From the NCBI GenBank assembly GCA_030144725.1, contig JASKMD010000002.1, positions 1,832,255 through 1,896,254 of the forward strand: a stretch of DNA of 64,000 nt, read 5' to 3'. Of this stretch, positions 10,965 through 20,690 are shown piece by piece. Origin of the DNA: Haematococcus lacustris (lineage: Eukaryota; Chlorophyta; Chlorophyceae; Chlamydomonadales; Haematococcaceae). Under the pieces are notes generated by a model. That model worked only from the letters and a program-made list of their open reading frames with translations. It searched no databases and had not been told where the DNA came from. Made by a program: the position numbers and the translations under genes. Position 1 is the stretch's first letter. Each line of letters starts with the position of its first letter.

Positions 10965-12285
10965 ACGCCAAGGCAGCCAGGGCCCAGCTATGTTTGACCC
11001 AGACACCCAGATAGGGGTTGGCATCGACCCCGGCGTCACCCAGGCAGTCAGCGCAGCCTCTGGGTGTGGGATCCGCAGTCAGGCCAGCTGATGGCAGACC
11101 AGCTGCGCCGGTGGAAGCTGACCAAGGGCCAGGTCAAGCATGCTAGCGGGCTGAACAATGCCCGCCGTGACACCGAGCGGTGGATAGCACCAATCAAGCC
11201 CCACCTCCTGAACCTGGCAGCAGCAAGCTCAGCCAACACCTCCCTGGAGGCCAACTTGAAGCACATCACCGTCACCCTGGCCACCTGGGATGCGGTGTGG
11301 GAGGTGTACCTGGACCCCAAGTGGGCACGGCAGCGGCTGAGGCTGTACGGAGCCCAGGACCGGGCGCTGGAGCAGTTCTTCAATACGGTGAGGGTGGGTG
11401 GGTGGGTTGGTAGGAGGTAGGGTACGGGACTGAGAGGTGGTGGAAGGTGTCCATGGGAGGGAGGGTAAGGCTTCGACTCTGACATCTGTGTGCCTTGTGT
11501 GCATGGCTGCAGCTGGAGGAGGACATGGCGGAGGTGTCCATGGAGCGCCATGGGCATGCCAAGCAGCTGGTGGTCTTCTTTGGTGCTGCTAGCATTGGCA
11601 CTGGGGGAGGGTGGGGTGCTGATGCGGTGCTGCGTGCCTGCTGCAAGGTGGTGTGCAGGCCCAGGGGCGCAGGCCAGCGGCGTGGCAATGTGGTGCTAGT
11701 GGATGAGCACCGCACCACCCGTGTCAGCTCAGCAGTGAATGGCCAGCAGCCATGTGAGGAGGAGCTGGACCATGAGCAGCCCACCAGGCGTGCAGGCTGG
11801 AAGCCCCCAGCAGGGCAGGTGGAACAACGCCTGGTGCGCTCAGCCTGGAGCCAGCAGCGTGGCCAGCCAGTGAGGGGCCTGATGTGGTGCCCGGTAGTGG
11901 CCCCTCGCAAGCCCCCACAGGCCCCACGCAGCAGCCAGGAGGCCACACAGCCAGCAGCCTCAGAGCCTGGGCCCAACACTCCCCCGCCAGCCAAGCGCAG
12001 CAAGCGCACCAAGGCTGAGCAGGCAGCTGAGCCTACCCAGCCCACCAAGGCTGCCAAGGCCAAGCCAGCACCACAGCCAGGCAAGTGGCTGGACAGGGAC
12101 TGCAATGCAGCGCTGAACATGCAGCGCATTGGGGAGAGCAGGTAACGTCCACTGGAGCTGTGCTACTGGCCAGACCAGACAGCTCTGCCAGTCAAGGGAA
12201 AGGAGTACCCTGGCCTGGGCTACAAGCGGCTGCGAGACAAGCCTCCCAAGGCCCAGGAGCAGCAGCAGCCTGCTGTGGCACAGTA
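10965..12285 (+). pseudogene. Fanzor (eukaryotic TnpB-like) RuvC-type nuclease, copy 2, with frameshift and early stop
   Basis: RuvC-I appears as GVGIDPGVTQAV (Asp codon 11026-11028), RuvC-II as VDEHRTT (Glu codon 11705-11707) and RuvC-III as LDRDCNAALNM (Asp codon 12098-12100). Order and spacing fit the TnpB/Fanzor family of guide-RNA-directed DNA nucleases. A 125-bp GT-AG intron (11388-11512) separates QFFNT from LEEDMAEV and is conserved in position in copy 3. Defects are a one-base frame change near 11061-11067, just after RuvC-I, and a TAA at 12143-12145 where copies 3, 4 and 5 have Trp; the remaining 46-codon tail stays open to TAG at 12285. The Cys pairs usual in the TnpB zinc ribbon are not seen at SSAVNG. 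The N-terminal exons before 10965 are unresolved. The family call rests on the three motifs together. Confidence 0.75.
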
Positions 12286-12547
12286 GTGTGTGCCCCCTTC
12301 TTGAGCTGTTATCAGCTTCCAATTAGCGCATGTTTTGTCATGCCAACTCTACACAATAGCCCTCAGGGGTCAGGCAATGATGTAGGTGGTAGGCACTCAT
12401 GTACCATGTCCATGTGCACTGGGTTTACTCCACACAGCCCATCAACACCAAACTTTGAGTCGGGCCAGCATTGGTCACTAGTATATGCTGCTAGTGGCTA
12501 CTACTGGTCCGGCTCAAATGGAGGCCCTAGTGAGGGACAAGGGGGCT
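12286..12547 (+). ncRNA. Candidate guide-RNA (omega-RNA-like) scaffold at the Fanzor right end, copy 2
   Basis: The non-coding stretch between the Fanzor stop and the element right end is conserved in copies 1-3. A hairpin at 12455-12517 pairs TTGAGTCGGGCCAG with CTGGTCCGGCTCAA (14 bp with two G-U pairs) and CACTAG with CTAGTG. A second hairpin, CCCT-AGTG-AGGG, lies at 12525-12536. The element ends at 12547 after GGGACAAGGGGGCT, and sequence beyond that point differs between copies. TnpB and Fanzor guide RNAs are known to come from this position, with the guide read from flanking DNA. That this region is transcribed and used this way is inference. Confidence 0.45.
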
Positions 12548-13110
12548 GGTGCTACTACTTGTGAGTTGCTAGTAGTATTAACGCGATGCCTGCTGGTCCC
12601 AATACCGCCCGGCACCCAAGTCCGCCGTACTAGTAGCACCAGCCACATGACTAGTAGTAGCACTCATGTGCCCCGCCGGTAATATCAATGCCCGGGTTGA
12701 ATGTACCTAGCAAGGAACGCCCTACAGCTACAGCACAGAAATGTCGTGCATAGAGACTCAGTGGTTGAGCTCAGCCCTGCAGAACGCAATAACCTGGAGC
12801 TATTCCGATGGTTTCATGGTTAGGCAGCCTCCCCTAGGCTAGCAGCTCAGCAGAGACTAGCTGTCATCAGGCGTGAAGGCAGAAAAACAATATCTGCAGG
12901 CGCTTGCCATTAGAGAAGGCTTTGACAATAGCTGCAGGCGCTTACCATTACCGAAAAATCGAGCTGTCACAGCATGTTCCCCAAACTCTGGTTTTTAAGC
13001 AACATTCATTCAAGCAGACATCGTAGAACACCCTAAGCAACTAGATATTTGTCTCCAGTTTTCCTTGTCGAATTGTGGGAAACCTACCGGAGAGCACAAG
13101 TGCATCCGCG
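12548..13110. promoter_or_regulatory. Upstream region of the LIN1 homologue
   Basis: About 560 bp between the Fanzor right end and the LIN1 start codon. It contains a near-repeat of about 30 bp (CTGCAGGCGCTT-type) at about 12895 and 12931. No TATA box or other core element is convincing. Confidence 0.35.
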
Positions 13111-16100
13111 ATGGACAGCGACGAAGAAACTGGGTTGGGACGTAGAAAGCCCAAGACAGAAACTGAGAGACTGATCCAGGAGGCTCTGGACGCTGCTGCC
13201 GCTCGCAAGAAGCAGGCGGGGACGCCAGCCCTCCGCAGCATGCCTCATGCGGCACATGAGCAAGATGCTGAAGCCCTATTGGGCGATGGGACCCACCCTG
13301 CGCATGCCCTGTGGCATCCGTTTCGACTGCGCAGAAAAAAGGAGGGGGCTCTGGCATGGATGCTGCCAAGCCCAAGGGAAAGACATTTGCAGAGATTGAG
13401 GTGCGGCGCTGCCTCTCTGCTCATATGTCCGCCAGCCAGCCTGGGCCAAACCAGCTCAAACGCATAAAGGGTGCTTTCCTTGGGAGTATACCTCACATGC
13501 CACTTTGATGATAAGGCCCATGTCATGTGTGCCTGCTGCACGGTGGCAGGCTGAGGAAGGTGGGCCTGTGAAAGAGTCCCTGCTGGGTATGGCGCAAGTC
13601 AAGCGAGCACTGGGCCGCAAGCAGCGCGAGGTCCAGGCCACTGATGACACAGACATCCCAGCCGATGTGGACGCTTTCGAAGAGGCGGCTGAGGTGCGAG
13701 ACTGTGAGATGCATGAGTTGAAGGTGCATGTCATAGAGGAGCCCTGCGTTCATATTGTTCAAGTCAGTAGTCATCATGCTGTGCAGCTCAGCCCACTTAT
13801 GTTGATGGTAGCCCTTGTTTCGCTCTGCTCTGCTCTGCTCTTGCTCTTGGTTTCATACCCACTGCCACACGCTGATGCTGTCACAACTCCCGCTGCTGCC
13901 ACTACACCTCCTCCATACCATGCCCTGCACCAAGCAACACACGTGACAATACACATGGCATGCGCTGAGGCCCTCACAGCAGCAGTCGCAGCAGCAGCAG
14001 CACCAGCTGAGCTGCGCTGACCCCCCTGGCAGTGACCTCTAGACCCAGGGCTTGAGGCAAGATGCAAGCATGCGAGGCAGCTACCTGTTGCCACCAACAC
14101 CCCAACTCTGGTCCAGTTTGTGGAAGAAAGGCCACAGCGGTGGTGCAGCATGCGAGTGTGACACTGGGTGCGCTGGGTGTGACCTGGGTGTAGGTTGAGG
14201 AGGAGGACGGCATCAAGTTCACCGGCTTCAACCTGGAGGAGGAAAAGCAAACAGGGTGAGCTGGCCACTGGGGGATTAGGTCTGGGCCAGGGTCAGAACC
14301 TGGGCAGGGCTTCGGTCAGGACCAGAGCTAGGGTCAGGGTCCAGGACCAGAGGTCAGTGGGTTAGAGGGTCAGAGGGTCAGAGGGTCAGAGGTCAGAGGT
14401 CAGAACATCGGGGTGGAGGTAAGGGCTCCGGTGCCTTGCACAACAGGTCAGGCAGGCGTGTGAAGCGGTGGCAGCGCTGCGGGGCCATGAAGTGTCAGGA
14501 CTGCTGAGCAGCAGTGGCCGGTGGCTAGAGATGGCGGAGCATGAGCTTGCAGATCCCTCCTTGCATGCTACTGTGTTGGTAAAGTCTCTAGTCCCATGCT
14601 CTGCTGCCCTGCCCTGGGCCCCCACTGCCCTGTCCTGGGCCCCCACTGCCCTGCAGCTACTTTGACGAGGAGGGTGCATATGTGGAGAGGAAGGATAAGG
14701 ACGAGGGCGAGCGCGACGCCTGGATGAACTCGGAGGACGCCAAGGTGGTCAGCGCTGAGGTGAGGCAGACTGGGCGAGCTGGAGGGGCTGGGTCAGTCAG
14801 GTGGGGCCAAGGTGCAGGGGCTAGGGGCTGAGGGCTGAGGGGTGGCTAAAGTAACCTGGCAGGTACGGCGGACACGGAGTTGAGGCGGAGGGGGATCTGA
14901 AAGGTGATGATGAACTGGTGCAGCAGCAAGAGGTTGGGCATGCCCTGTAACGCGTCTGCCCTGATGCAAATGATGGACCCCAGTGGGTGGCCCATGGCTA
15001 GGAGGCAGGGCAGCAGGGCCACAGGGTAGGGCAGCAGGGCCACAGGGCAGGGCAGCAGGGCTACAGGGCAGGGCAGGGCAGCCCCCGTGGGCAGCACACC
15101 CTGTTCACCCTGTGGAGGCCCTACCGCCCTGATGCAGGTGCGACTGAAGATTGAAGAGCGTCAGCGCAAGGAGGCGGAGGCAGAGGCCGCAGCTAAGCGT
15201 GCCGCTCCACTGACAGATCGCCAGATTGCGAGCATGAAGGCGGAGATGGTCGGGCACATGCTGGTACGTAGTGGAGCTGCATGCAAGCATATGAGGCTGG
15301 CCACTGCACATGACCTGGAGCTGGTATCATGTCGTCCTTAGGGTGCAGCCAGTTGTGTGACATGGCTGCTGTGTGTGTGACCTGCTGTGCAAGAGTGACC
15401 CTCTGCATGTGAGTGTGATGTGGGCACTTGTAGGTGTCAGCCAACAGCAAGTGTGATGGTGGTGTGTTGGATATGTTGGGAAGTGTGACCTGCCATGCAG
15501 GCAGGAGAAACCTTGGCCAAGGCTTTGAAGCGGTTAGGTGGCGGTGCCCCCATTGCGGGTCGTGCGATGGGCAAGCGTGAGAAGGCGCGCCTGCAGCAGC
15601 AGCAGCAGCAGCAGCAAGAGAAGCAGCAGTCTGCAAAGGTTGCTACTGGCCACGAGGCAACTGCTGGGGGGAGGTCAGGGGCAGCTGCTGCTGCTGCTGC
15701 TGCTGGTGGCATGGGGGGTGGCACGGCCACTGTGGCAGCACCGGGCAGGGCAGAGGTGTTTGAGCGCATGACCGAGCTCGCTGGCCTGCTGGTGGAGGAG
15801 GGGGAGATGGTGAGTGGAGTTCGGGCGGGGCGGGGCGGGGCGGGGCGGGGCGGGGCGGGGCGGGGCGGGGCGGGGCGGGGCGGGGCGGGGCGGGGCGGGG
15901 CGGGGCGGGGCGGGGTGCGTGAGGGCCTGTCCCTTACCAAGGCCTTGTCTGTCATGCAGGACGTGTATGACTGCACCGCTGAAGACTTTTGCAAGACAGC
16001 AGCCATGTGGTTGCCCAAGGACAAGCAGCCAGTGTTGGGCGGGGCGGCAGCAACGGCAAGCCAGGGTCACAGCGGTGCCGCAGCAGGTACATACACAGCG

Positions 16101-17750
16101 ACACCTGCACCTGGCGGTACTGAGCCAGTGGCTACAACATCAGCTGGGCCGCATGATGCTGGAGGGGCGGTCATGAGTGGCGCAGTTGCAGGGGCAGCAG
16201 CCACCCCCCAGGGCAGTGCACGAGCAGATGGCACTGCTGCAGCGGCGGCCGTGGCAGGCCATGATGAAGATGATGACATGTTTGCGGAAGACAATGGTGG
16301 CGGCCCAGCTGTCTCTGTGGGGCTTGGGGCGGCGGCTGCAGTGAGGGCTGGGACAGTGACAGGGGCAGGGGCAGGCAGTTCTGCTTCGGTGACATGGGCA
16401 GAGACGGCAGGCAGCAGCAGGGCTCCTGGGCTGGCTGGCAGTGCCGCTGCAGCTGGGGAGCAGCAGCAGCAGCAGCAGCAGGGGGTTTCAGGGGCAGGGG
16501 CTGTGGCCACAGCTCCAGTGTCGAGCAGTGGCCAGGCCGGCCCAGGTCCCGCACGCCAAGCAGGCCAGCATGGTGAAGCTGGGCAGGGTCGGGGTGAGGG
16601 GGCGTTGCCACTGCCTCAGCAGCAATCGCAGGGGCAGGGGCAGAGCGAGTATGCAGCATGGCCTATAAAGGAGCTAAAGCGCTTTCTCCAGGCGAGTGCT
16701 GCCTGCCTGATGGCTTGGTGGCTTAGGCGGCCAGCCTGGTGCTCCAAACCTATCCCTCGCCCCGGCTCCCTTGTAGGCCACCCCTGCCCCTGACGCCCTC
16801 AGCTCTGACCCCGAGCTCTGCCCTTGTCCACCCCTGTCCTAAGCTTCGCCCTGACCCTCATGCCCGCGCTGACGCCAAGCCTGAGTGCCGCACTAAACTG
16901 AGCCCAGCTCTCTTTTGCCGGAGCTGTGCTCCCCAGCTGCAACCCCAGGCTGGTAGCACTGCGTAGGTGTGTGGCACAGTGAGTAAGGTGTGGGACATGA
17001 CTGGGTAGAAGTGCGACATGACCAAACAGACTGGCTGAGTGTGACATGACTAAGTTGAGTGTGACATGACTAAGTGGGAGAGTGACACGGCTGAGCAGGA
17101 GCGCGACATAGACCCCTCCTCCTACGTGGACAAGGCTGACCTGGTGCGCAAGGTAGAGGAGGTGGGGGCCAGCGGGCCAGTCGTGGCAGGTGCACCCACC
17201 CAGGTGAGGGACAGGGTGGGGCAGGGCCAGGCAGGGCGGGGCGGTGCGGGGCCTGTCTCTCAGCAAGGCCTTGTTTGTCGTGCAGCACGTGTATGACTGC
17301 GCTTAGTGTATGCCTGCATTCAGGTGGGGGGCCATCCGGTGCCCCCTGGCTATGCCTACGACCCCTCCTCAGGCTACTATTACAACAGCGAGGTGGGTCG
17401 GCCTGGGCCTGCCCGCACAGTGCAGTGCACACCCTGCACTCTCTGACGTCCTTCACCTAACATGCCTTCTTGACCCTTGGCCCTTCCCCGCACCCTTCAC
17501 CTCGCTTGCCCCCTTGACCCCCCCACCCTCCACCTAACTTGCCCCTCTAATCCCCCACCCTCCACCTTTCTTGCGCCCTTGGTCCCTCCATACCTTCACC
17601 CACACCCTCACCTCATATGCCTGGTGTGATGCCTGTAATGGTGCGCAGAGCCAGATGAGCTTCGACCCCGTATCCGGCGGCTACTTTTGCAACAACCGCT
17701 GGTACGCTTGGGACGCCAACCTCAACCAGTTCGTAGAATGGCAAAGCTGA
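13111..17750 (+). CDS. LIN1/CD2BP2 homologue, U5 snRNP-associated protein
   Basis: Eleven exons join in phase: 13111-13215, 13335-13400, 13550-13693, 14194-14255, 14657-14759, 15138-15263, 15501-15809, 15960-16691, 17099-17203, 17324-17392 and 17649-17750 (1923 bp, 640 aa). Family signatures are DGIKFTGFNLEEE followed by YFDEEGAYVERKD, then DAWMNS, AGETLAKALKRLGG, and a tail with GYAYDPSSGYYYN and YFCNNRWYAWD. As in plant members, this OCRE-like Tyr-rich tail replaces the GYF domain of animal CD2BP2. A KELKRFL/SSYVDKADLVRKVEE segment resembles a SAP-like helical motif. The protein should act in spliceosomal tri-snRNP assembly in the nucleus. Two introns appear to be GC-AG (after 13215 and 16691). 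Exon 1 is the least certain. The large exon 8 encodes an Ala/Gly-rich, poorly conserved region. Confidence 0.85.
15827..15915. repeat. GGGGC array in a LIN1 intron
   Basis: About 18 units of GGGGC lie in the 150-bp intron 15810-15959. The array begins about 17 nt after the 5' splice site. The intron remains open in frame, so an unspliced form would encode an AGRGG insert. Confidence 0.95.
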
Positions 17751-17822
17751 GCCACGGCTTGCGGGTTGCTGGATGTGTTGTGGCTGCTCCTGGTTTGAGC
17801 TCCTGATCTAGTTAGTGAGGGA

Positions 17823-17847
17823 ATGGAGGCCCTAGTGAGGGACAACC
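17823..17847 (+). mobile_element. Remnant of a Fanzor right end
   Basis: About 24 nt (AATGGAGGCCCTAGTGAGGG and four further bases) match the sequence just inside the element right end. It lies in the 3' flank of the LIN1 homologue. The final GGGGGCT is missing. Confidence 0.5.
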
Positions 17848-18435
17848 CCTTCGGAACTGGGTGTCTATCACCCCACCTCCGGGTCAGGCCCAACAACACA
17901 ACTAGGTGAACGTCAGTTGTTCAGCTTCTAACTTTCAACTCATTTTCCAGCACGGATGAGGCCGCCAATCGGCGCGATGAGCTGCTAATGGCCTGACTAG
18001 AGTGCAGCCAGCCCCAGCGGTTTGCCGGGTGGCTGGCCCCCAGCACGCGACGTGTTCTGGCGCCACGAATGTCGCATTCTTCAACACGGGTTCAGTCCAC
18101 ATGTGACAGCAACTTCACCTTGTCCAATACATTAGTGCCTGTGGTTCCTGTGCAGCCCAACGCAGCTAGAATCAGTAAGAAAGATGCAGAAACTGAGCTG
18201 ATGAAAGTGTTTTACGCCCACACATGAAACGGCCCACACATCAAGATAACGCATTTCTGTCTAATAGACACGTTAGGAACCCACACAAGGAGCCGCACAG
18301 AACTGGCAGTTCATCATTTGATGTCCTTGTTGGACAGTTATGGCTGCCGGAAAAGTGCCCATCTCGAAGACACGAGTTGCACGCTGTTCGGGTGCAGGGA
18401 CAGGCCACACGCCATACAAACACCCTCTAACATGT

Positions 18436-18487
18436 CATCAGCACTAGCACTAGCACTAGCACTAGCACTAGCACTAGCACTAGCACT
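18436..18487. repeat. GCACTA hexamer array
   Basis: About 8-9 units of GCACTA. The ORFs across it (ALALAL, SASASA) are artefacts. Confidence 0.9.
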
Positions 18488-20067
18488 GGGACACATGTCA
18501 GGGGGGGTACTGCGCCCGACCAAAAATTTAAAAAGTTGAAGAGTTGGGCCGTTGAGCGCGATAGCTGTTCGCTGATCACAGCCCCACTAAGCAGGCCATT
18601 CCCGGCACAACGCGACCACGATTATCAACACCCCCGCCCGCCCACACACAGGTGCACATCAGCCCGAGCAGCCCGCTAGCTTCGCTTTGATGAGCTGCAC
18701 CGCCCTAAGCAAAAATCGCTGTAAAACTCTTTAAGACCGGTCGGAGTTTATCAGGGGTGCAGCCAATGGCGGGGGTGACCAGGTACTGTGACCACCCCTT
18801 CTCAAAGTCAGAGCCTCCCAACTCTCTTGAAAAGAGGGTGTGTCCTTTACACGAGGTTGATTTCTCGCTCAGGATGCCGGTTGAGCATCGAAGCACACCA
18901 GTGTGTAGAGGACTCGCTTGGCTACACGGAATGCCTGTCCTCAGCTCTATTGAATGTGTACATGATGCACTACCTGGGCGTGAACCTGGCATATATTTTG
19001 TGGGCAGATATCACCATGCACGCCTCCTCCACCCTCGACCTTCATAATGATGCCGTGATGACGCAAACTCAAGTATGTGTGCAATCGCGCTTTGTGTTGC
19101 GATGGCCGAAATCGCGAGTTTGAAACCTAAGAAGCTGAAATGCCTCTTTAACGCACCCACACCACTACTAATGCTGCGATTAGGACAGCTGCATACTTCT
19201 TAGCATCGATTAGCTTTCACTCGTCATTTGTGTCGCTCGCGCTGTCACGCGTAAGACGGAGTAGTTGTATGCTCTAGCGGTTCAACAAGACACTATGTGC
19301 ACCCTTCATCTTTGATTACAGTAGACTATGTGGCCTGATAGTAAAATTGACCGCGGGACTCTTCATACTCAAGCCTTTTCTGCCCGTTTCGCTGTCTACG
19401 CCCCGTATTCGTTGTAGCTAGAGCATGTGTGCATATGCGCAGTCTTCGTTCTGTCGCTAAAGCGGTTTCGGACGTCACCACCGGTTCGGTCCACGGTGCT
19501 CTCGGTCCACGGTCCACCAGCTGTCAAATGCACTCCCACTCCCACCTGGCCCGACTCGCACCCCTAGGCAAGGCAAGGCCTCTACACTTCATAGCAAAGC
19601 ACCCAAGCAACACCACTATTCACATCCACATTGACCACTTGCATGCGCTGCCTGTACCAAGATGCCATGGCCTAGGTGCCACTGCCAAACCCCTTGCCCT
19701 CTCATTCAGACGTCCCTGTATTAGCATGGTTAGAGGCAGTAGAGGCGGAGGTAGATGGCTTTAGCCTTTGCTTTGGGTACAATAGATGAGCAACATATAC
19801 TTGATGGCAAACAGGTAGCAAGACTGCAAGCACCCTTCCCAGGCAACTGCAACGTCCAACTGCACTCCCTCCCCGTACCACCAAACCGCACCACCTCATG
19901 GCGCAACATAACATGGCACAGTATTGCTGCATGCATAGGCTGCAGTGTAGGGTCCCGTCAGACACGTTGTGCGCAGGGGGCCAAGCTGCTGGCATGACAC
20001 GTTGGGCAAAGTCAACAGCGCCGCATTGCTGCATGCATAGGCTGCAGTGTAGGGTCCCGTCAGAGCA

Positions 20068-20640
20068 TTACGCTCCTTGTGGCAAGGGGGGGGGGGGGGC
20101 CTTCAGGGCTGTTGCTGGGCTGGCTGCTTGTGTGCATGGCGGTGCACCCCGCATGGCATGCCAGCGCTTCAAGGTGTAAAGTGACACCTCATTGCGTTGC
20201 AGCCAGGACATTTTGTCACGCACGTCCTTGGGCATGGCCCACTTCGCTGTTGCTAGCTGGGCCCGCATGGCTGCCAGCTGGGTTGCCATGCTTCTGACCT
20301 TACTTTGGGATGCTGTCAGCTCTTGTTTTGTAGCTGCACGCTCTGCTTGGCATGCTGACAGCTCTTGTTTGATAGCTGCAAGTTCTGCTTGGCTGCGGTG
20401 CAAAGCCACTTGCACAGCCTGCACCTCGTTCTCTGACCGCTGCAGCGCTTGCAGACACCGTTGCAGTTCTGCTTCGCACACTTGCAAGGCAGCGGCAGAT
20501 CTGGCCCCTTCTGCCTCTGTGGCAGCTGTTGCTGTTGATGCTGCTGCTGCTGCTGCCGCTGCTGCTGCTGCTGCCACTGCTGCATGCCCACGAGCAAGAT
20601 TGGCCCTGTTGGCCTTGGTGCGTTTGCTGAGACGACCCAT
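20068..20640 (-). CDS. Basic N-terminus plus coiled-coil ORF, 190 aa
   Basis: The ORF opens MGRLSKRTKANRANLARG, followed by a polyalanine stretch (from GCT/GCA repeats), then a long Ala/Glu/Gln heptad-rich region with repeated S-Q-A-E-L and E-L-S/T units typical of a coiled coil, and ends MPKDVRDKMSWLQRNEVSLY before a Pro-rich tail. A short Lys/Arg-rich start plus coiled coil occurs in accessory proteins of some eukaryotic DNA transposons and in DNA-binding factors; I cannot choose between these. Three copies of a short GGGTGGCTGCTGAGTA unit lie just upstream of the ATG. No splice sites are needed. Confidence 0.45.
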   Translation of the reverse strand: MGRLSKRTKANRANLARGHAAVAAAAAAAAAAAASTATAATEAEGARSAAALQVCEAELQRCLQALQRSENEVQAVQVALHRSQAELAAIKQELSACQAERAATKQELTASQSKVRSMATQLAAMRAQLATAKWAMPKDVRDKMSWLQRNEVSLYTLKRWHAMRGAPPCTQAASPATALKAPPPPLPQGA

Positions 20641-20644
20641 AGGG

Positions 20645-20690
20645 TGGCTGCTGAGTAGGGTGGCTGCTGAGTAGGGTGGCTGCTGAGGTG
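20645..20690. repeat. 17-bp tandem repeat upstream of the coiled-coil ORF
   Basis: Three near-identical units of about 17 bp (AGGGTGGCTGCTGAGT) abut the ATG at 20640 on the minus strand. They would lie in the 5' UTR or promoter. Confidence 0.7.

Larger units (their letters stand above)
17751..20067. other. Gene-poor stretch between LIN1 and a coiled-coil ORF
   Basis: No intact gene is supported. It holds the hexamer run at 18436-18487, a degenerate segment at about 18770-18870 that resembles one on the opposite strand near 21264-21395, and a tandem copy of about 60 bp around 19930-19970 and 20025-20065 (GCTGCATGCATAGGCTGCAG). Confidence 0.4.

Noticed and set aside
14458..14665. Extra LIN1 exon (QACEAVAALRGHEVSG)
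   Set aside because: The flanking exons 14194-14255 and 14657-14759 already join in phase and give the conserved LEEEKQTG/YFDEEG sequence.
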